64,000 bases of DNA from Nyssa sinensis (Eukaryota; Streptophyta; Magnoliopsida; Cornales; Nyssaceae), in NCBI GenBank assembly GCA_008638375.1, contig CM018031.1:16730915-16794914 (forward strand), read 5' to 3'. This document shows positions 22,750-34,874 of the stretch, piece after piece. The notes below the pieces were generated by a model that worked only from the letters and a program-made list of their open reading frames with translations, was not told the origin of the DNA and ran no database searches. Every line of letters begins with the position of its first letter. Positions within the stretch are counted from its first letter, which is position 1. The position numbers and the translations under genes are program-made.

Positions 22750-25700
22750 GCACTGAATAAGAGGGGAAATACTTACAAATTGTCTCAACTCTATCTCATT
22801 CCGAGCAAGAGGAGATTGTTAAATTCTTAAAAGCCAACCTTTCGGTATTTGCTTGGGAGACCAGAGATATGAAAAGAATAGATTCTGACTTCATTTCTCA
22901 AAATTTAATGACAGATCCAAACCATTCTCCCATGAGATAGAAGATGAGGATGTTTGCTTCGGAACGTCACAAGATCATCAACGAAGAAGTTTAGAGGTTG
23001 CTTGATGTTGGAATGATAAGAGAAGTGTTTTATCCCGAATGGCTTGCCAATACAGTTCTTGCAAAGAAGAAGAACAACAAATGGAGAGTCTGCGTCGATT
23101 ATACTGACCTCAATAAAGCTTTTCCCAAGGATATCTTTCCTCTTCCCAGAATTTATCAACTTATGGATGCTACGGTAGGTCACGAGCTTATGAGTTTCAT
23201 GGATGCCTACTCTGGTTATAATCAAATCCAAATGTATCATTCAGATAAAAAGAAAACAGGCTTCATTTCAAAACGAGGTCTCTATTGTTAGAGAGTGATT
23301 TCATTTGGTCTAAAGAATGTTGGATCTACATATCAAAGGCTTGTGAACAAAATATTTGACCTTCAAATCGAAGATATAATGGAAGTCTACATTAATGATA
23401 TACTCGTCAAAAGTGTTTGGAAGGCTGACCACATCCAACACTTATCTCAGACATTCGACATCCTAAAGGAGCACATAATGAAACTTAACCCATCAAGTGT
23501 ACCTTCGGGATTACTGAGGAAACATTTTTGGGTTTCCTGGTTTCCCAAAGAGGAATTGAAGAAAATCCTACCCAGATCAAGGCTCTGAAAGATCTATAAT
23601 CCCTCTAAACCTAAGAAAGATATTTAAGGGTTGAATGAAATGATAGCAGCACTAAATAGGTTCATCTTTAAATTAACGGATCGGTGCCTCCCATTCTTTA
23701 AAGCTTTGAAGGGAGAATAAGGCCTCATAGTGGACCTTTTAATATAAAGGAGCCTTTCAACAACTCAAGCAGTACTTAGCCTCTCTCGACCTTTTTTTAA
23801 AACTAATGCCAGGAAAAAACTACTATATTTTTCCATGTTAGAAAGTGCGATCAGCTCTGCATTAATAAGGAATGACAAAGGGGTTCATAGGCCTATTTTC
23901 TATGTCAGTAAAACACTTATAGAAATCAAAACAAGGTATTCCGAGATTGAAAAATTGGCTTTAGCCTTGGTAATATCTGCTCGGAAGCTCAGGCCATATT
24001 TTCAAGCTCATCCTATCATAATCCCTACATCATATCTTCTAAAATCAGTCCTTCTCAAACTAGAAGTTTCTGGACAATTGGTTAAGTGGTCAGTAGAATT
24101 AAGAGAGTTTCACATATCTTAAATTTCATGAACTACTATCAAAGCTTAGGTATTAGTAGATTTTATAGCTGAATTCACTAGAGTGTAGCATTCAAAAGCT
24201 CAAACCACTACAAACACTTCGGTATAGCTACTTTACACTAATGGCTCTTCTATAGATAAAGGGCTCTAGAGTAGGTATAATACTTCAGTCCCCTAATGGG
24301 ATCATAACTGAAAAAGCCGTTAGCTTGGGATTCAGATCGTTTAACAACGAAGCTGAGTATAAAGCACTTATCCTCGGGTTAAAGCTAGTTCTAGAATGTG
24401 AAACTCTGGACCTCAACACATTTCTAGACTCCCAGCTTGTAGTCAATCAAATCCTGAGAGAATATTTTACCAAAGATAACAGAACAATAAGGTATTCAGA
24501 ACTAGTGGAAACACTAAAGCGATATTTCCACAAGTTCATTATTCAAAAAATTGAAAGAAATCGAAATTCCAAGGCAAACACACTAGTAAGTATGGCCTCC
24601 CATATTAGTCCATAAGGAGATTCTATGATGAAAATCTCTTATCAAATAAAGCTCAGCATTGAAGTGACACAAGCTCTTCAGATTTTTGAACAATCTCTGA
24701 ATTGGATGACTCATATCATTAAATACATGACAGAAGGATTGCTTCTAGAGGACAAAAATCAAGCCAAAAGTATCTGAATCAAGGAAGCTCTGTATTTGAT
24801 CCTTAAAGAAAAACTTTACTGAAGGTCTTACATGCAGCCTATCCTATTGTGCTTGACTCCAAAAGAGGCCCATTATATTCTAACCAAAATACACAAAAGA
24901 ATATGCGACAACCATAATGGCAAAAAAACCATCGGCCACCGAGCACTAGCTTAGGGCTATTATTGGCCCGGTATGCTAAAACAAGATAAAGAGTATGTTA
25001 AAAAATGTGATAAATGTTAGCATTTTGCTTCTTACCAACATCAACCTCAGCATGAGTTCATCCTTATTACAAGTCCTTGGCCCTTTATCCAATTGGGAAT
25101 GGATATCATAGGACCATTACTAAAAGCCCATTAGAACAGGAGATTTCTACTAGTCACCATAGATTACTTCTCAAAATGGGCAAAAGTAGAACCCTTGACT
25201 AACATCACAGAGGTAGAGATGAATAATTTCACTTGGAAGAACATTGTATGCAGGTTCGGCATACCTAGACTCATTATTTCAAACAATAGAACACAATTTA
25301 CACAAAAAGTATTCGAAAAGTTTTGTAAAGATCTCCATATTAGTCACCACTTTTCTTTTTTAGGGCATCCTTAAACTAATGGGCAAGTCGAGGTCACCAA
25401 ATGTACTATCCTCGAGGCCATAAAGAGGAAGTTAGAAGAAGCCAAGGGAAGATGGGTCCAAGAGTTCCTAGGGTTCTCTAGGCCGACCAAACTACTAAAA
25501 GAACCCCGACTACTAAGACACCATATTCACTCGCCAATGGCATCGAGGTAATCATTCCTGTTGAAATTGGTATGCCAACCCTTAAAACAAACCTCTTTGA
25601 CTAAGAGACCAATGGCCAAATGCTCACAGAAAATCTAGATCTTCTAGAAGAAAGGCGCGAGCAAGCTCGGATCAAGATTTAAGCCTACTAGTAAAGAATG

Positions 25701-25936
25701 ACCAAATACTTCAATAGGGGGTTAAAACCTGTTAACTTTTAGCTCGGAGACCTCGTCTTGAGGAGAGTGTTCCTAAATACTAAAGATCCCACCATTAGAA
25801 AGCTTTCCCTTAATTGGGAAGGCCCTACAAAGTAACCAAGATTGTTAGACTTATAACTTATTGGTTAGAAGATTCAACTGGGAAGTCTGTGCCCACACCT
25901 TGGAACATTGAGCATTTACGCAAGTATTATCAGTAA
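22750..25936 (+). pseudogene. Tat-1 pol: reverse transcriptase, RNase H, integrase, degenerate
   Basis: RT motifs are readable in pieces at 22998-23588: 'NKWRVCVDYTDLNKAFPKD', 'MDAYSGYNQIQM' and the catalytic box. The box reads Y-I-N-D instead of Y-I-D-D (about 23392-23403), so a catalytic aspartate is lost. RNase H-like segments span 23835-24615 ('NNEAEYKALILGLKLVLE'). Integrase follows at 24700-25540 ('FGIPRLIISN'), then a C-terminal 'NWEGP' region. The frame ends at the TAA at 25934-25936 after a Tat-type 'HLRKYYQ' end. There are many stops and frameshifts. Confidence 0.85.
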
Positions 25937-25973
25937 AGAGTTCTTTATTTTTTATTCACTCCAGTGCTTGCTA

Positions 25974-26955
25974 CCAATGTACAGACCCCTAAAACCTCGT
26001 AGTCATTACATATGTTACAGGTCTAGTCTATTTTACTAATGTACAAACCCCTAAAAACCTTATACTCATTACAATTGTTACAAGTCTGGTCCATTTTACA
26101 AATGCACAGACCCTTAAAAATCTTATACTTTTTACAAATGTTACAGATCTAGTCCATTTTATTAATGTACAGACTCCCAAAAACCTTGTACTCATTACAA
26201 GTATTATAGGTCTAGTTCATTTTACAAATGTACAGACTACTAAAAACCTTGTACTCATTACAAGTGTTACAGGTCTAGGCCATTTTACAAATGTATAGAC
26301 CTCTAAAAACCTTGTACTCATTACAAGTGTTACGAGTTTGGTCTATTTTACCAACGTATAAACCCCTACAAACCATGTACTCATTATAAGTGTTACAGGT
26401 CTGGTCCATTTTACCAATATACAGACCCCTAAAAACCTTGTACTCATTCCAAGTGTTACAGTTCTGGTTCATTTTACAAATGCATAGATCCCTAAAAATC
26501 TTGTACTTATTACAAGTGTTACAGGTCTGGTCCATTTTATCAATATACAAACCCCTATAAATCTTGTACTCATTGCAAGTGTTACAGGTCTGGTCCATTT
26601 TACAAATGTATCGATCACTAAAAACTTTGTACTCATTACAAATGTTACAGGTCTTGTTCATTTTACCAATGTATAAACCCCTAAAAACCTTGTACTCATT
26701 AAAATTGTTACAGGTTTGGTCAAATTTACTAATGTACAAACCCCTAAATACCTTGTACTCATTATAAGTGTTATAGGTTTGGTCCATTTTAGCAATGTAC
26801 AAACTCCTAAAAACCTTATACCCATTACAAGTGTTATAGGTCTAGTCCATTTTGCCAATGTACAGACCTCTAAAAACTTGTACTCATTACAAGTGTCACA
26901 GGTTTGGTCCATTTTTCTAATATACAAAACCCCAAAAATCAGGTGTTTATTACAT
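25974..26955. repeat. Tat-1 3' minisatellite, 63-bp unit, about 15-16 copies
   Basis: The unit contains 'aatgtacagacccctaaaaa', 'cttgtactcattacaagtg' and 'ttacaggtctggtccatttt'. It starts about 40 bp after the integrase stop. Because 63 is 21 codons, the minus strand stays open for 175 codons (26275-26802) with a 21-residue period; this is probably incidental. A related array is at the same place in Tat-2. Confidence 0.9.
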
Positions 26956-27230
26956 GTGTTTAGGTCTGTATACCCATTACAAGTGCATCAGGTTTGTATG
27001 TTCCATTATTTAGACCCTTGAAATACTTCATTAAGTGTTATAAGAATTCTTAAACAACTTATATTATTGGTCTGAATATTTGGAGATGACATTTGAAATC
27101 GAAACATAAAGAGATCAACCTAGACACAAGTTCTGAAATAAACAAGATTTCATAAATAAAAAAACCTAAAAATGTGAAAGTGACAAAATCAAAAGGACAA
27201 AAAAGAAAGTAAAAAAAAAATCCTATAAAT
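26956..27230. other. Spacer between the Tat-1 minisatellite and antisense ORF
   Basis: A/T-rich, with no open frame or repeat. In Tat-2 the matching interval is about 1.8 kb long. Confidence 0.5.
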
Positions 27231-28992
27231 CTACTCTGCTACAGGCTCAGTAGTCCTTGGCAGAACAACTTAAGGGGGCTCAGGAACCGTTTCTTCTTGT
27301 TCATTGTCAGCCTTGAGAGTATCTATCTCGACTTGAGAAACTAGAATATCGTTCACCCGAGTCAAGTCCAGATCAAGATACTTCTTCTGAAGCTTCTTCC
27401 TAAGGGTTTGATACCCGTGTCGATGAGCTCATTTCCTAGATCCTGAACCTCATTCTGCAGATCTATCTTGGTCTGAACCCTTGTAGCTTCGACGTTATCT
27501 TGAAGTTTTTTGGCAACAATGACTTCAAAGTTTACAAATTTCTATTTGAGACCCTCTAGTTTAGCAATTACTACATCTCTTTCAGACTCCAAAATGGAGT
27601 AAGCATTTGTAGATTTTTTTAATTTTTCCTTAGCAGCAGTCATTGCTGACTAGGTTATCCTTAGTTATAGCCTGGTTTCATCGAGCTCAGATTGAAGGAT
27701 GTTAATCTGCTTGGTATCTTCCGGGCAGTCCATGATGGTTGCCAAATCACAAACAACTTGAAAACAAAATAGTTAAGTCAGAACTGAAGGTATGAAAAAT
27801 ACAGAAAGATAACAGAAAAAAAGAGAATTCACCCTTATGTGGATAGCCATCAGATCTTTGGCTATCTTTTGAGACTTTAGCCCAACAAATTTGCTGGGGC
27901 CTGTCACCCAGGAGTCATTACAGGCCTTTTTCACGACACTTGGGCCAGAGTCCTTAGGCAGTAGGGGAATAGCATACACCTTCCTCTTTCCTTTATTTTG
28001 CTTTGGGACTAGAGGGGTTGGAAGGGGAAGGGTCTTCTGAGTTGGTGAGTGGCCCAGCTCTTCAAAGGCCATCTGCTCGAGGATGTCAGAAATTAGTCTC
28101 CTCATCTTTTCTGGAGGAGGGGGCTCGGTAAAGGATAAAGTCTCCCAGACCTTTTTTTTTCCCCGATACCCATCTGGAGAGAAGTGTCTTTTTGAGCCCC
28201 TAGCTTTTGTCCTTCACCAATCCTGCGTCCATCAATTTCTTCAGGGTCAATATGATTTTGTGAGAATGATTATTGGCCTGGAGAAGCCGTCTGTGCTTCT
28301 TTTGAAGATCGATGGTGAAGACCGACCTCTTCCAAGTCTTTTTTTTTTTGCACAAATATACAGAGCAATGAAGGGTTAGGCCCAAACATAAAAAAAAATA
28401 AAAGGGCAAGTTGTATAACAAAAGAGTAGGGGGAGGGGCTTACTTTTAAAACCAGTTCTTCGTGGGAAGATTGTGGCCTGATTCTCAAAGTTCTCAAACT
28501 CTCAGCCCCCCTTTACATAAAAATATCACTTCTTTTAGGTCTTATTGGAACTGGGTATATAGGAGAGGAGTTTGAACCCCTTGTCAAAAAACATGTTGAC
28601 CATGTCTTCTGAACTCAGATACTTCATTTCCATTTTACTCCAGATTAGAGGAATGTCTACCTCCACACCACTCAGGTGGCCTAAGACTATAAAACCAAGT
28701 AGTTGCCTCCAGCTATTTATGTTCAAATTAGCTGTGCATATGTTAAACCATCTAAAATATTCCCTAATAATACGATGAAAAGGGAACTGTACCCTAATCT
28801 CAAACCATACAAGGTAGGCACAAATCTCACTGTGCTAGACGTCGGCGGGGTGGTCTATAGGTTCGAGTATCCTACAGGTCACATTATCAAGGTAGTCAAA
28901 GTCAGCCTTTAGAGCATCTATCATGCTCTAAACAATATAACTTTCGCCTTCTTCCCTTTTACGATTTTTATTAGAGGTTTTCGCACCTCTAT
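27231..28992 (-). pseudogene. Tat-1 antisense ORF (aORF), 3' part
   Basis: The minus strand encodes a protein related to the Tat-2 antisense ORF. Matches include 'NSWRQLLGFIVLGHL' (28535-28726; Tat-2 'NSWRHLLSFIVLGHM') and the C-terminal Glu/Lys-rich coiled coil (27250-27700). The stop is at 27231-27233. This domain is annotated in plants as 'putative plant transposon protein / gypsy-type transposase'; its biochemical function is unknown. An intron-like gap between 27752 and 27840 matches an intron in Tat-2. Several stops and frame changes break it. Its 5' end lies at 41020-41208, beyond the inserted chromovirus. Confidence 0.8.
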
Positions 28993-29224
28993 TGTCACGA
29001 CCCGCAACCCACCCTCTACGGATTAGCGGACCGCGACCATCCGACCTGACCCTTTGGCCAAATCGGACCTGATCATCCTGTTCATTCACATCAGTGTACT
29101 AATAGATAACCACATGAATCATCATATGCAAACATAGCGAAAAACATTACCTGAATTGTTCTAAATACAAATCGTTCTGTAATTAAAAAAAACACACAGC
29201 CTGTGACATCTCTAATATATCATC

Positions 29225-29371
29225 TGTAATACCCCGACCCGGGATACGGCACAAATGTCGAGGTAAGTCGATACAATAATAAAACCCGAACTGTTTTAAG
29301 TTTGTGTTGCATAATTAAATGGATATGTATATATGAATATATATGCATAATAATGTATTAAAGTGATCTCA

Positions 29372-29406
<35 letters not shown>

Positions 29407-32044
29407 AAATATGGTAGATTGAATAATATATGTAAATATATATATATATATATATATATATAAGAAATAGGTGTGAGGTGTCTTGTGTGCATGGGTATGC
29501 TGCCACCGCAGCTACAGGTGGCAAAGGCCACCGACTGAGGGTCGGTTAAGGGAATAAAGAAGGAATTTGAAGAGAGAGAAAATAGAATCGCAAGAATTGG
29601 AAGGAGAGAAAAGAATCAGACGTAGAGATAGAGAGAGAAAGCTGAAACTTGAGGTACAGCAGTTGCCTGAGAACAGGTAAACCACTGCGCCTTTATTCTT
29701 TAGATTTACTTTATATGATTATAGAACTGATTACTGGAACAGTAGGACCTGAAACAAAGGAGGAAAAACAAGAGAAAATAGAACTGGGTTTCGGTTAGAA
29801 ATGGTGATTTAAAATAGGTGAACCTAAATGGAAAATTGAACCATAATATGAATAGGAAATTACCCCAGGATCTCAAAACACTTTGAATCAGTTTAAATGG
29901 TCAAGAAATGGCCATTCTATGGCCAGTTATTCCCACGCCGGTGCAACGCCGGAAACTGGGAATGGGTGTTGGAAAACCGATCACATGGAGAGCCAAATTT
30001 AGTCCTCAAACGTTTCTTTAAATCCTAGATTTCATTTGGAACGAAAACAGTAGAAAACGGACGTGAAATCAGTAAGATCCGTAGAGAATTTTGCTATTCC
30101 GGCGATAATGGCCGGAAAACCCACCGGAGAAGACGACCGGATTAGCGGGGGCTTCTTCGGGTCAGGATGAGATCGGGTCTGGGTCTGGTCGGGTTGAGAT
30201 CCGACCGACTGCAATACAGGTACTAACACTGTGTCGTTTTGTTTTAAAATTAAAAGGGATTGGGCTTGTTTGGACACGGACATAGTAAATCAAATTGGGT
30301 TTTTGGGGTTATCTAAAACGTGGATAAGGTAGATGAAAGAATATCTCAATCCGGTTCTCTGATTTGAACTGAACCGGTTGGTTCAGGAAATAGGCAGACC
30401 GGTTTAGGATTTTTGGTCGTGAACCAACTGGTTCAGACCGCAACTCTGCATAATTACATTTTAACCCTGAAAGTTATAGGTAATTCCACTAAGGCCCAAC
30501 AAGAAAATGTTAATTTTACAAGAATAACCCTACCTTAATTACGAGTCAAACGAGGTCCAAATAAGGTAAATGATTAGTCGATTTTTATTATCTTGGATGC
30601 TTTGAGTCCAATGGTGAGGTCCGTTTCACGAGACGGAGTCCCGAAAAGTTACTTGTAAAAATGACCAAAATACCCCTGCTTCATAGGTGAGTCAAATGGA
30701 CTCTGATTAAATTAAAGAACTAGTGAATTCTTAATATTCCGAACCCTATGGACTCAATGGTGAAGTCTAAATTGGCATTAGAGATACTTAAGATGACGAG
30801 ACGTAAGATTGATGAATAAACATTTATTCTGAAACACGTTTATTGATATATAGGGAACTTGAAGGGGAAAGGCCCACTCACGAATTTCTAAGCTAAGATT
30901 TCATTAGAGGTAAGTGGATACCTTTTCTCTTCCATGTGGTGTTATCAAGCCAAGTTCAATCTATTACTGCCAAACTTGTACTCCTGAGCGTATCTGATGT
31001 TATTGTCTCCACAATGTGATATTGTTCTATCTGGTGGACATTGATTTATTGTTGTACCATTGTCATCATGTTGAACCGTGCTTTGAAATGCCTATTGTTA
31101 TGTTTCCATTGAATTTATGATATTCCATTTTTATATACTCCTATGGAATCATTTATGATCATGAAATGTTTATGTATACAGGATTTGTGCTCAGTCTCAA
31201 TATCCATCCGATGCTTTTAAATACACTGAAGACCTTCGGGTCGAGTCCGTGAACGGACATATGGCCATACACTGGAATGCACTGAAGGGGGTAAATTGGG
31301 TCCCCAAGGACCGAGGGCGTGCTAAGCCCTGACATAGAATAAAAGCATCTCTTACACGATTGCTCAACTATAATTGTTGAATTACATTATTCTTGTGATT
31401 ATCTTGTATTGCGAGATATTCCTTTATTGATTTATTGTGATCAATTATAATGGCAGTACTTTCTTGTTATTGTATTATCGTCGAGAATTCCAGGACATTG
31501 TTATGCCATTCCTACTGATTACACATTGTGATCCCACTGTTCATTTGCCTTCATGACAATTGTTTCCATTGGCTATTATAGCATCTTATTTCTGTGATTG
31601 GCTATCATATTCTTATTCTTGGATTCATATTCTTTTATGATCCTTGATACCAGTGTCGGAGATCTGTATTTACTTGCTAGGCTCTTGTAGCTCATTCCAC
31701 CCTACTTACCCCTTTTCAGGTAATGACACCGCAAGACCCCAATAGGAGTCTGGAAGCATAGGAGGATATTTTGAAGAATTGTATCAGACTATGTTTTAAA
31801 TTCTCCCATGTATTCACCACCCACGGGTGCTGGTTATGTTTAGTTTTGACTCGGTACTGTAAAACCATATGATGTATGTTAAGACTTTCGTTGACTATTG
31901 TAGTGATAAACTTCCGCTGTTATTGTTTTAAGAATTTGGTACTTTGCATATTAGTACTATGATACAGGAATGGAAAAAGAGGGACGGCCTTAGGGTCGGC
32001 CCCGCGACACGAAATCCGCATAGGGTGGGTTTCGGGTCGTGACA
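29225..32044 (+). mobile_element. Solo LTR, Tekay/Del type, 2820 bp
   Basis: It runs TGTAATACCCCGACCC...GGGTCGTGACA and is flanked by a perfect 5-bp duplication, tcatc (29220-29224 and 32045-32049). The uninterrupted sequence in the other chromovirus LTR (38555-38575) shows the empty site. No gene was found. It has TA microsatellites (29376-29402, 29437-29462), two 'caatggtgaggtcc' modules (about 30608 and 30755), a TTTCAG block at 31714-31719, and 'catagggtgggttt' close to the end. Confidence 0.92.
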
Positions 32045-33304
32045 TCATCTCGTCCCTAGGACGTGAATACACGAGAGTTCTACAAGACTGTACTACTATT
32101 ACCATTACTTGTCAAAATGTCCATCCTATAGCCACAAGCCTCCTACTGTCCGTCCTCTGCGTCAGTCCCTGAAATGTGGTAAGGGGGGTGAGCTAAACAA
32201 AGCCCAGTAAGTAAGTCCCCTTACTCTGTCATGTGTACAAGATGTGGAAAGAACTGAATAATAATAAAAATATGATAGCCAGTCAATATCATAACAATAA
32301 TCAAAACTCGTCAGTGAACATCACAATAAAGGAACATCTAGTCTGAATGATGACATCACAAGCTATAGACCAAAGTGTCACATACAAGATCATAGAAAGT
32401 ACTCGAACAAAACTAGAACATGTTTTCACTATGAATCTCAATAGATAGATGGTGATGTCAAAACTGGTGGATGCTATAAACTATAGGGCCCGGCTACCCC
32501 CTGTGTGCATAGCACTGAGCTCAATCATGTAAATCTGGTCCCTATACTCGGGACAGGACCCCATACTCGGGTTAACAATATAAGGTTGGTCCCCATACTC
32601 GAGATATACTACGCATCATAACTAAGCTATTCCACGAAAAAGTAAAATCACACAAGTGGAATCATAAAGGATCTGATATGATAAATAGAGTACAAATGCG
32701 TATAACAAGAACTGTGACATGGCTGAGTGTACAACATGCAGAGGTCAGATATTACTTACCTTATCTGAGTCTTAGTACTCCGGGACTTTCTCCTTTCCCG
32801 TTGACTGGCCTATACATCAATAAACACGTCTCAGTTTTACTTTCATTTATCAATTGTACATTTCGCTACTCTAAATATCTTTTTTACTCATTTATGTTTC
32901 TACGGTTTCCAGTTTGGACTTAATTTGCCCAAGGGCAAAATAGTCATTTTTTCTTGTTCCGTTTTCATCATTTGGAATTCACCGTTGAGTCCAGTAGGTT
33001 TGAAATAATAAAAATCTAATATTTACTTAACTTAATCGGAATCCGTTTGACTCACTTTCGATGTAGGGGCATTTTGGTCATTTTGACGTTTCTACGAGTA
33101 CTTTATTTTTCGAGACGCTGTCTCATGAAACGGACCTTACCTTTAAATCCAAAAGGTCCAAAACAGTAGGTTTTCATTATTCATTCGACTAATTTAAGCG
33201 TCGAAATTTAATTCGAATTTATTTAATTTTTTAAATTATTTAATTTATTGAATTGGGTCTAATATATATCTTATTTTAAATAAAATAAATCATATGTGCC
33301 TTAG

Positions 33305-33361
33305 TGGCACAGTGGTTCAAGAATTTTCATCATTTCTCCCATTGGTCATAGGTTCAATTCT
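33305..33361 (+). promoter_or_regulatory. tRNA-like A/B-box pair in the chromovirus 3' LTR
   Basis: TGGCACAGTGG (33305-33315) fits the A-box and GGTTCAATTCT (33351-33361) the B-box, with 35 bp between them. The strand is opposite to the LTR's own sense. The same pair is in the 5' LTR at 39819-39875. Confidence 0.5.
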
Positions 33362-33378
33362 CTGCCCAACCCATTTTT

Positions 33379-33420
<42 letters not shown>

Positions 33421-34831
33421 CTGTTTTCCAATTCCTGTATACCAATATAAGCCATCCATTGGATAGCTTCTCCTTTCTAACCAAACACCCTCCAAACTTG
33501 AATTTAAAAATTTACCCATAAAGTACAAGTGTTAGGCAGTCATCTGAATGGGTGGGTCGGGTCAGACCCGACTCGGTTTGGCCAAAATAAAATTGCAAAA
33601 CCCAGCAGCCGCACAGCAACACTTCAGCGTGTTGGTTGTCTTCTCCGTCAACGGCGACTTGCCGACGACGGATTTTCTTATGTTTTTTCAGTGGGGTTCA
33701 CACCTACCAGTCATGGGCAACTCAAATCTACAGTCGGATTTCAAATCGGAGTGCCAGAGCACTCCCAAAATAACCAGAACAGTAGCGCACCAGGGGCTGT
33801 GCGATTTTCCGGCAGCCCCTTTTCCTTCCATTTTTTTTTTTCCGTTTCCTCCTACGGTTTCAATCCCAATTTTCTTCTAAAATTTTCCTACACCGTAGAG
33901 AATCAATTACCCATGATCTATCCCAATTGATCGCAACAAAATCACCCCATCTGATCGGTTTTTCACCTCTGTTTTCCACCGTTTCACACGTTGGGTTCTA
34001 TTCGGTTTTCCTTTTTTTTTTTCTTGATTCAATTCCAACACCAACTATATCCATGCATAAATGAAATAAATTCCCATGCTTCACAAAATCTATATCAAAC
34101 AATAATTCATGCTTTGAACAGAATCAAACACAGAAAATTAAACGCACTCACCCAATCGCGCGTACAGAGCGATCACTGATTTCTCTTCCGAATCCACTGC
34201 CCAATCTGATTTTCTTGGCTCGTTTCCTCCTCCTCTTCTTGCACAACTCACGCAAAATGCCCGACCCGCCTCTTCCTTCTTCCTCCTCTTTTTTTCTTCC
34301 TTTTTCTTCCCCCTGTTCTAGCGTCCAGCCGTTCCTCTGTTTTTTTTTTCTTCTCTTCTTCCTTTGGTTCTAACGCACGGTAAGGATTAAATGGAGACTC
34401 CCTTCTTTATTTCTCCTTCTCTCTTTCTCTTCCTCTCCCATCCGTTTCAAGCCCCCTCATTTCCCATCCGTTTCTCTTCTTTTCTTCTTTAGTTACACTA
34501 GACTCACATATATATATATATAATGCTTGCTTGAATTTATTTACATATATATACACATATATATATATATCTATGTCCATATGTTCCTATGTATTTATAC
34601 ATGTATATAAATTCTCATTTGTTTATTTCTTACTAATTATTTAATTTATTTTTAAATTTTAGTTTATTTTATTTCTCTTTCTAATTTTATTTTTATCACT
34701 ACTTTTTTATTTGTATTTATTTACTTATTTATTTCTTTTTCATATATTCAGGTGATTGAAAATCCCATTGTTTACTTCATTCTAATACGTAAAACTTATC
34801 GGCTCGATTACATATGGGTCAGGATATTACA

Positions 34832-34846
34832 TTCTTCCCCCCTTCA
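34832..34846 (-). promoter_or_regulatory. Chromovirus polypurine tract
   Basis: On the minus strand GAAGGGGGGAAGAA sits directly before the 3' LTR start TGTAATATCC. Confidence 0.85.
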
Positions 34847-34874
34847 ATAAGTTTGGTCCCCAAACTTAAATAAA

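Larger units (their letters stand above)
28993..34831 (-). repeat. Chromovirus 3' LTR, interrupted by a solo LTR at 29225-32044
   Basis: On the plus strand it begins TGTCACGACCCGC and ends GGATATTACA. It aligns with the other LTR over 28993-29224 and 32045-34831. It contains about 330 bp (about 34173-34503, C/T-rich) missing from the 5' LTR. A poly-T run lies at about 33386-33420. Confidence 0.9.

Noticed and set aside
25974..26955. Regularly spaced repeats reminiscent of a CRISPR array
   Set aside because: The repeats are head-to-tail without unique spacers, sit in a plant retrotransposon, and have a homologous array in Tat-2. They are a minisatellite.
29225..32044. Full-length retrotransposon instead of a solo LTR
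   Set aside because: Single TG...CA unit with a perfect 5-bp duplication and no PBS, PPT, coding region or second LTR inside.
33294..33930. Overlapping open frames in both chromovirus LTRs (also at 40057-40798)
   Set aside because: They run through poly-T tracts and LTR sequence, differ between the two LTR copies by frameshifts, and have no domain features.
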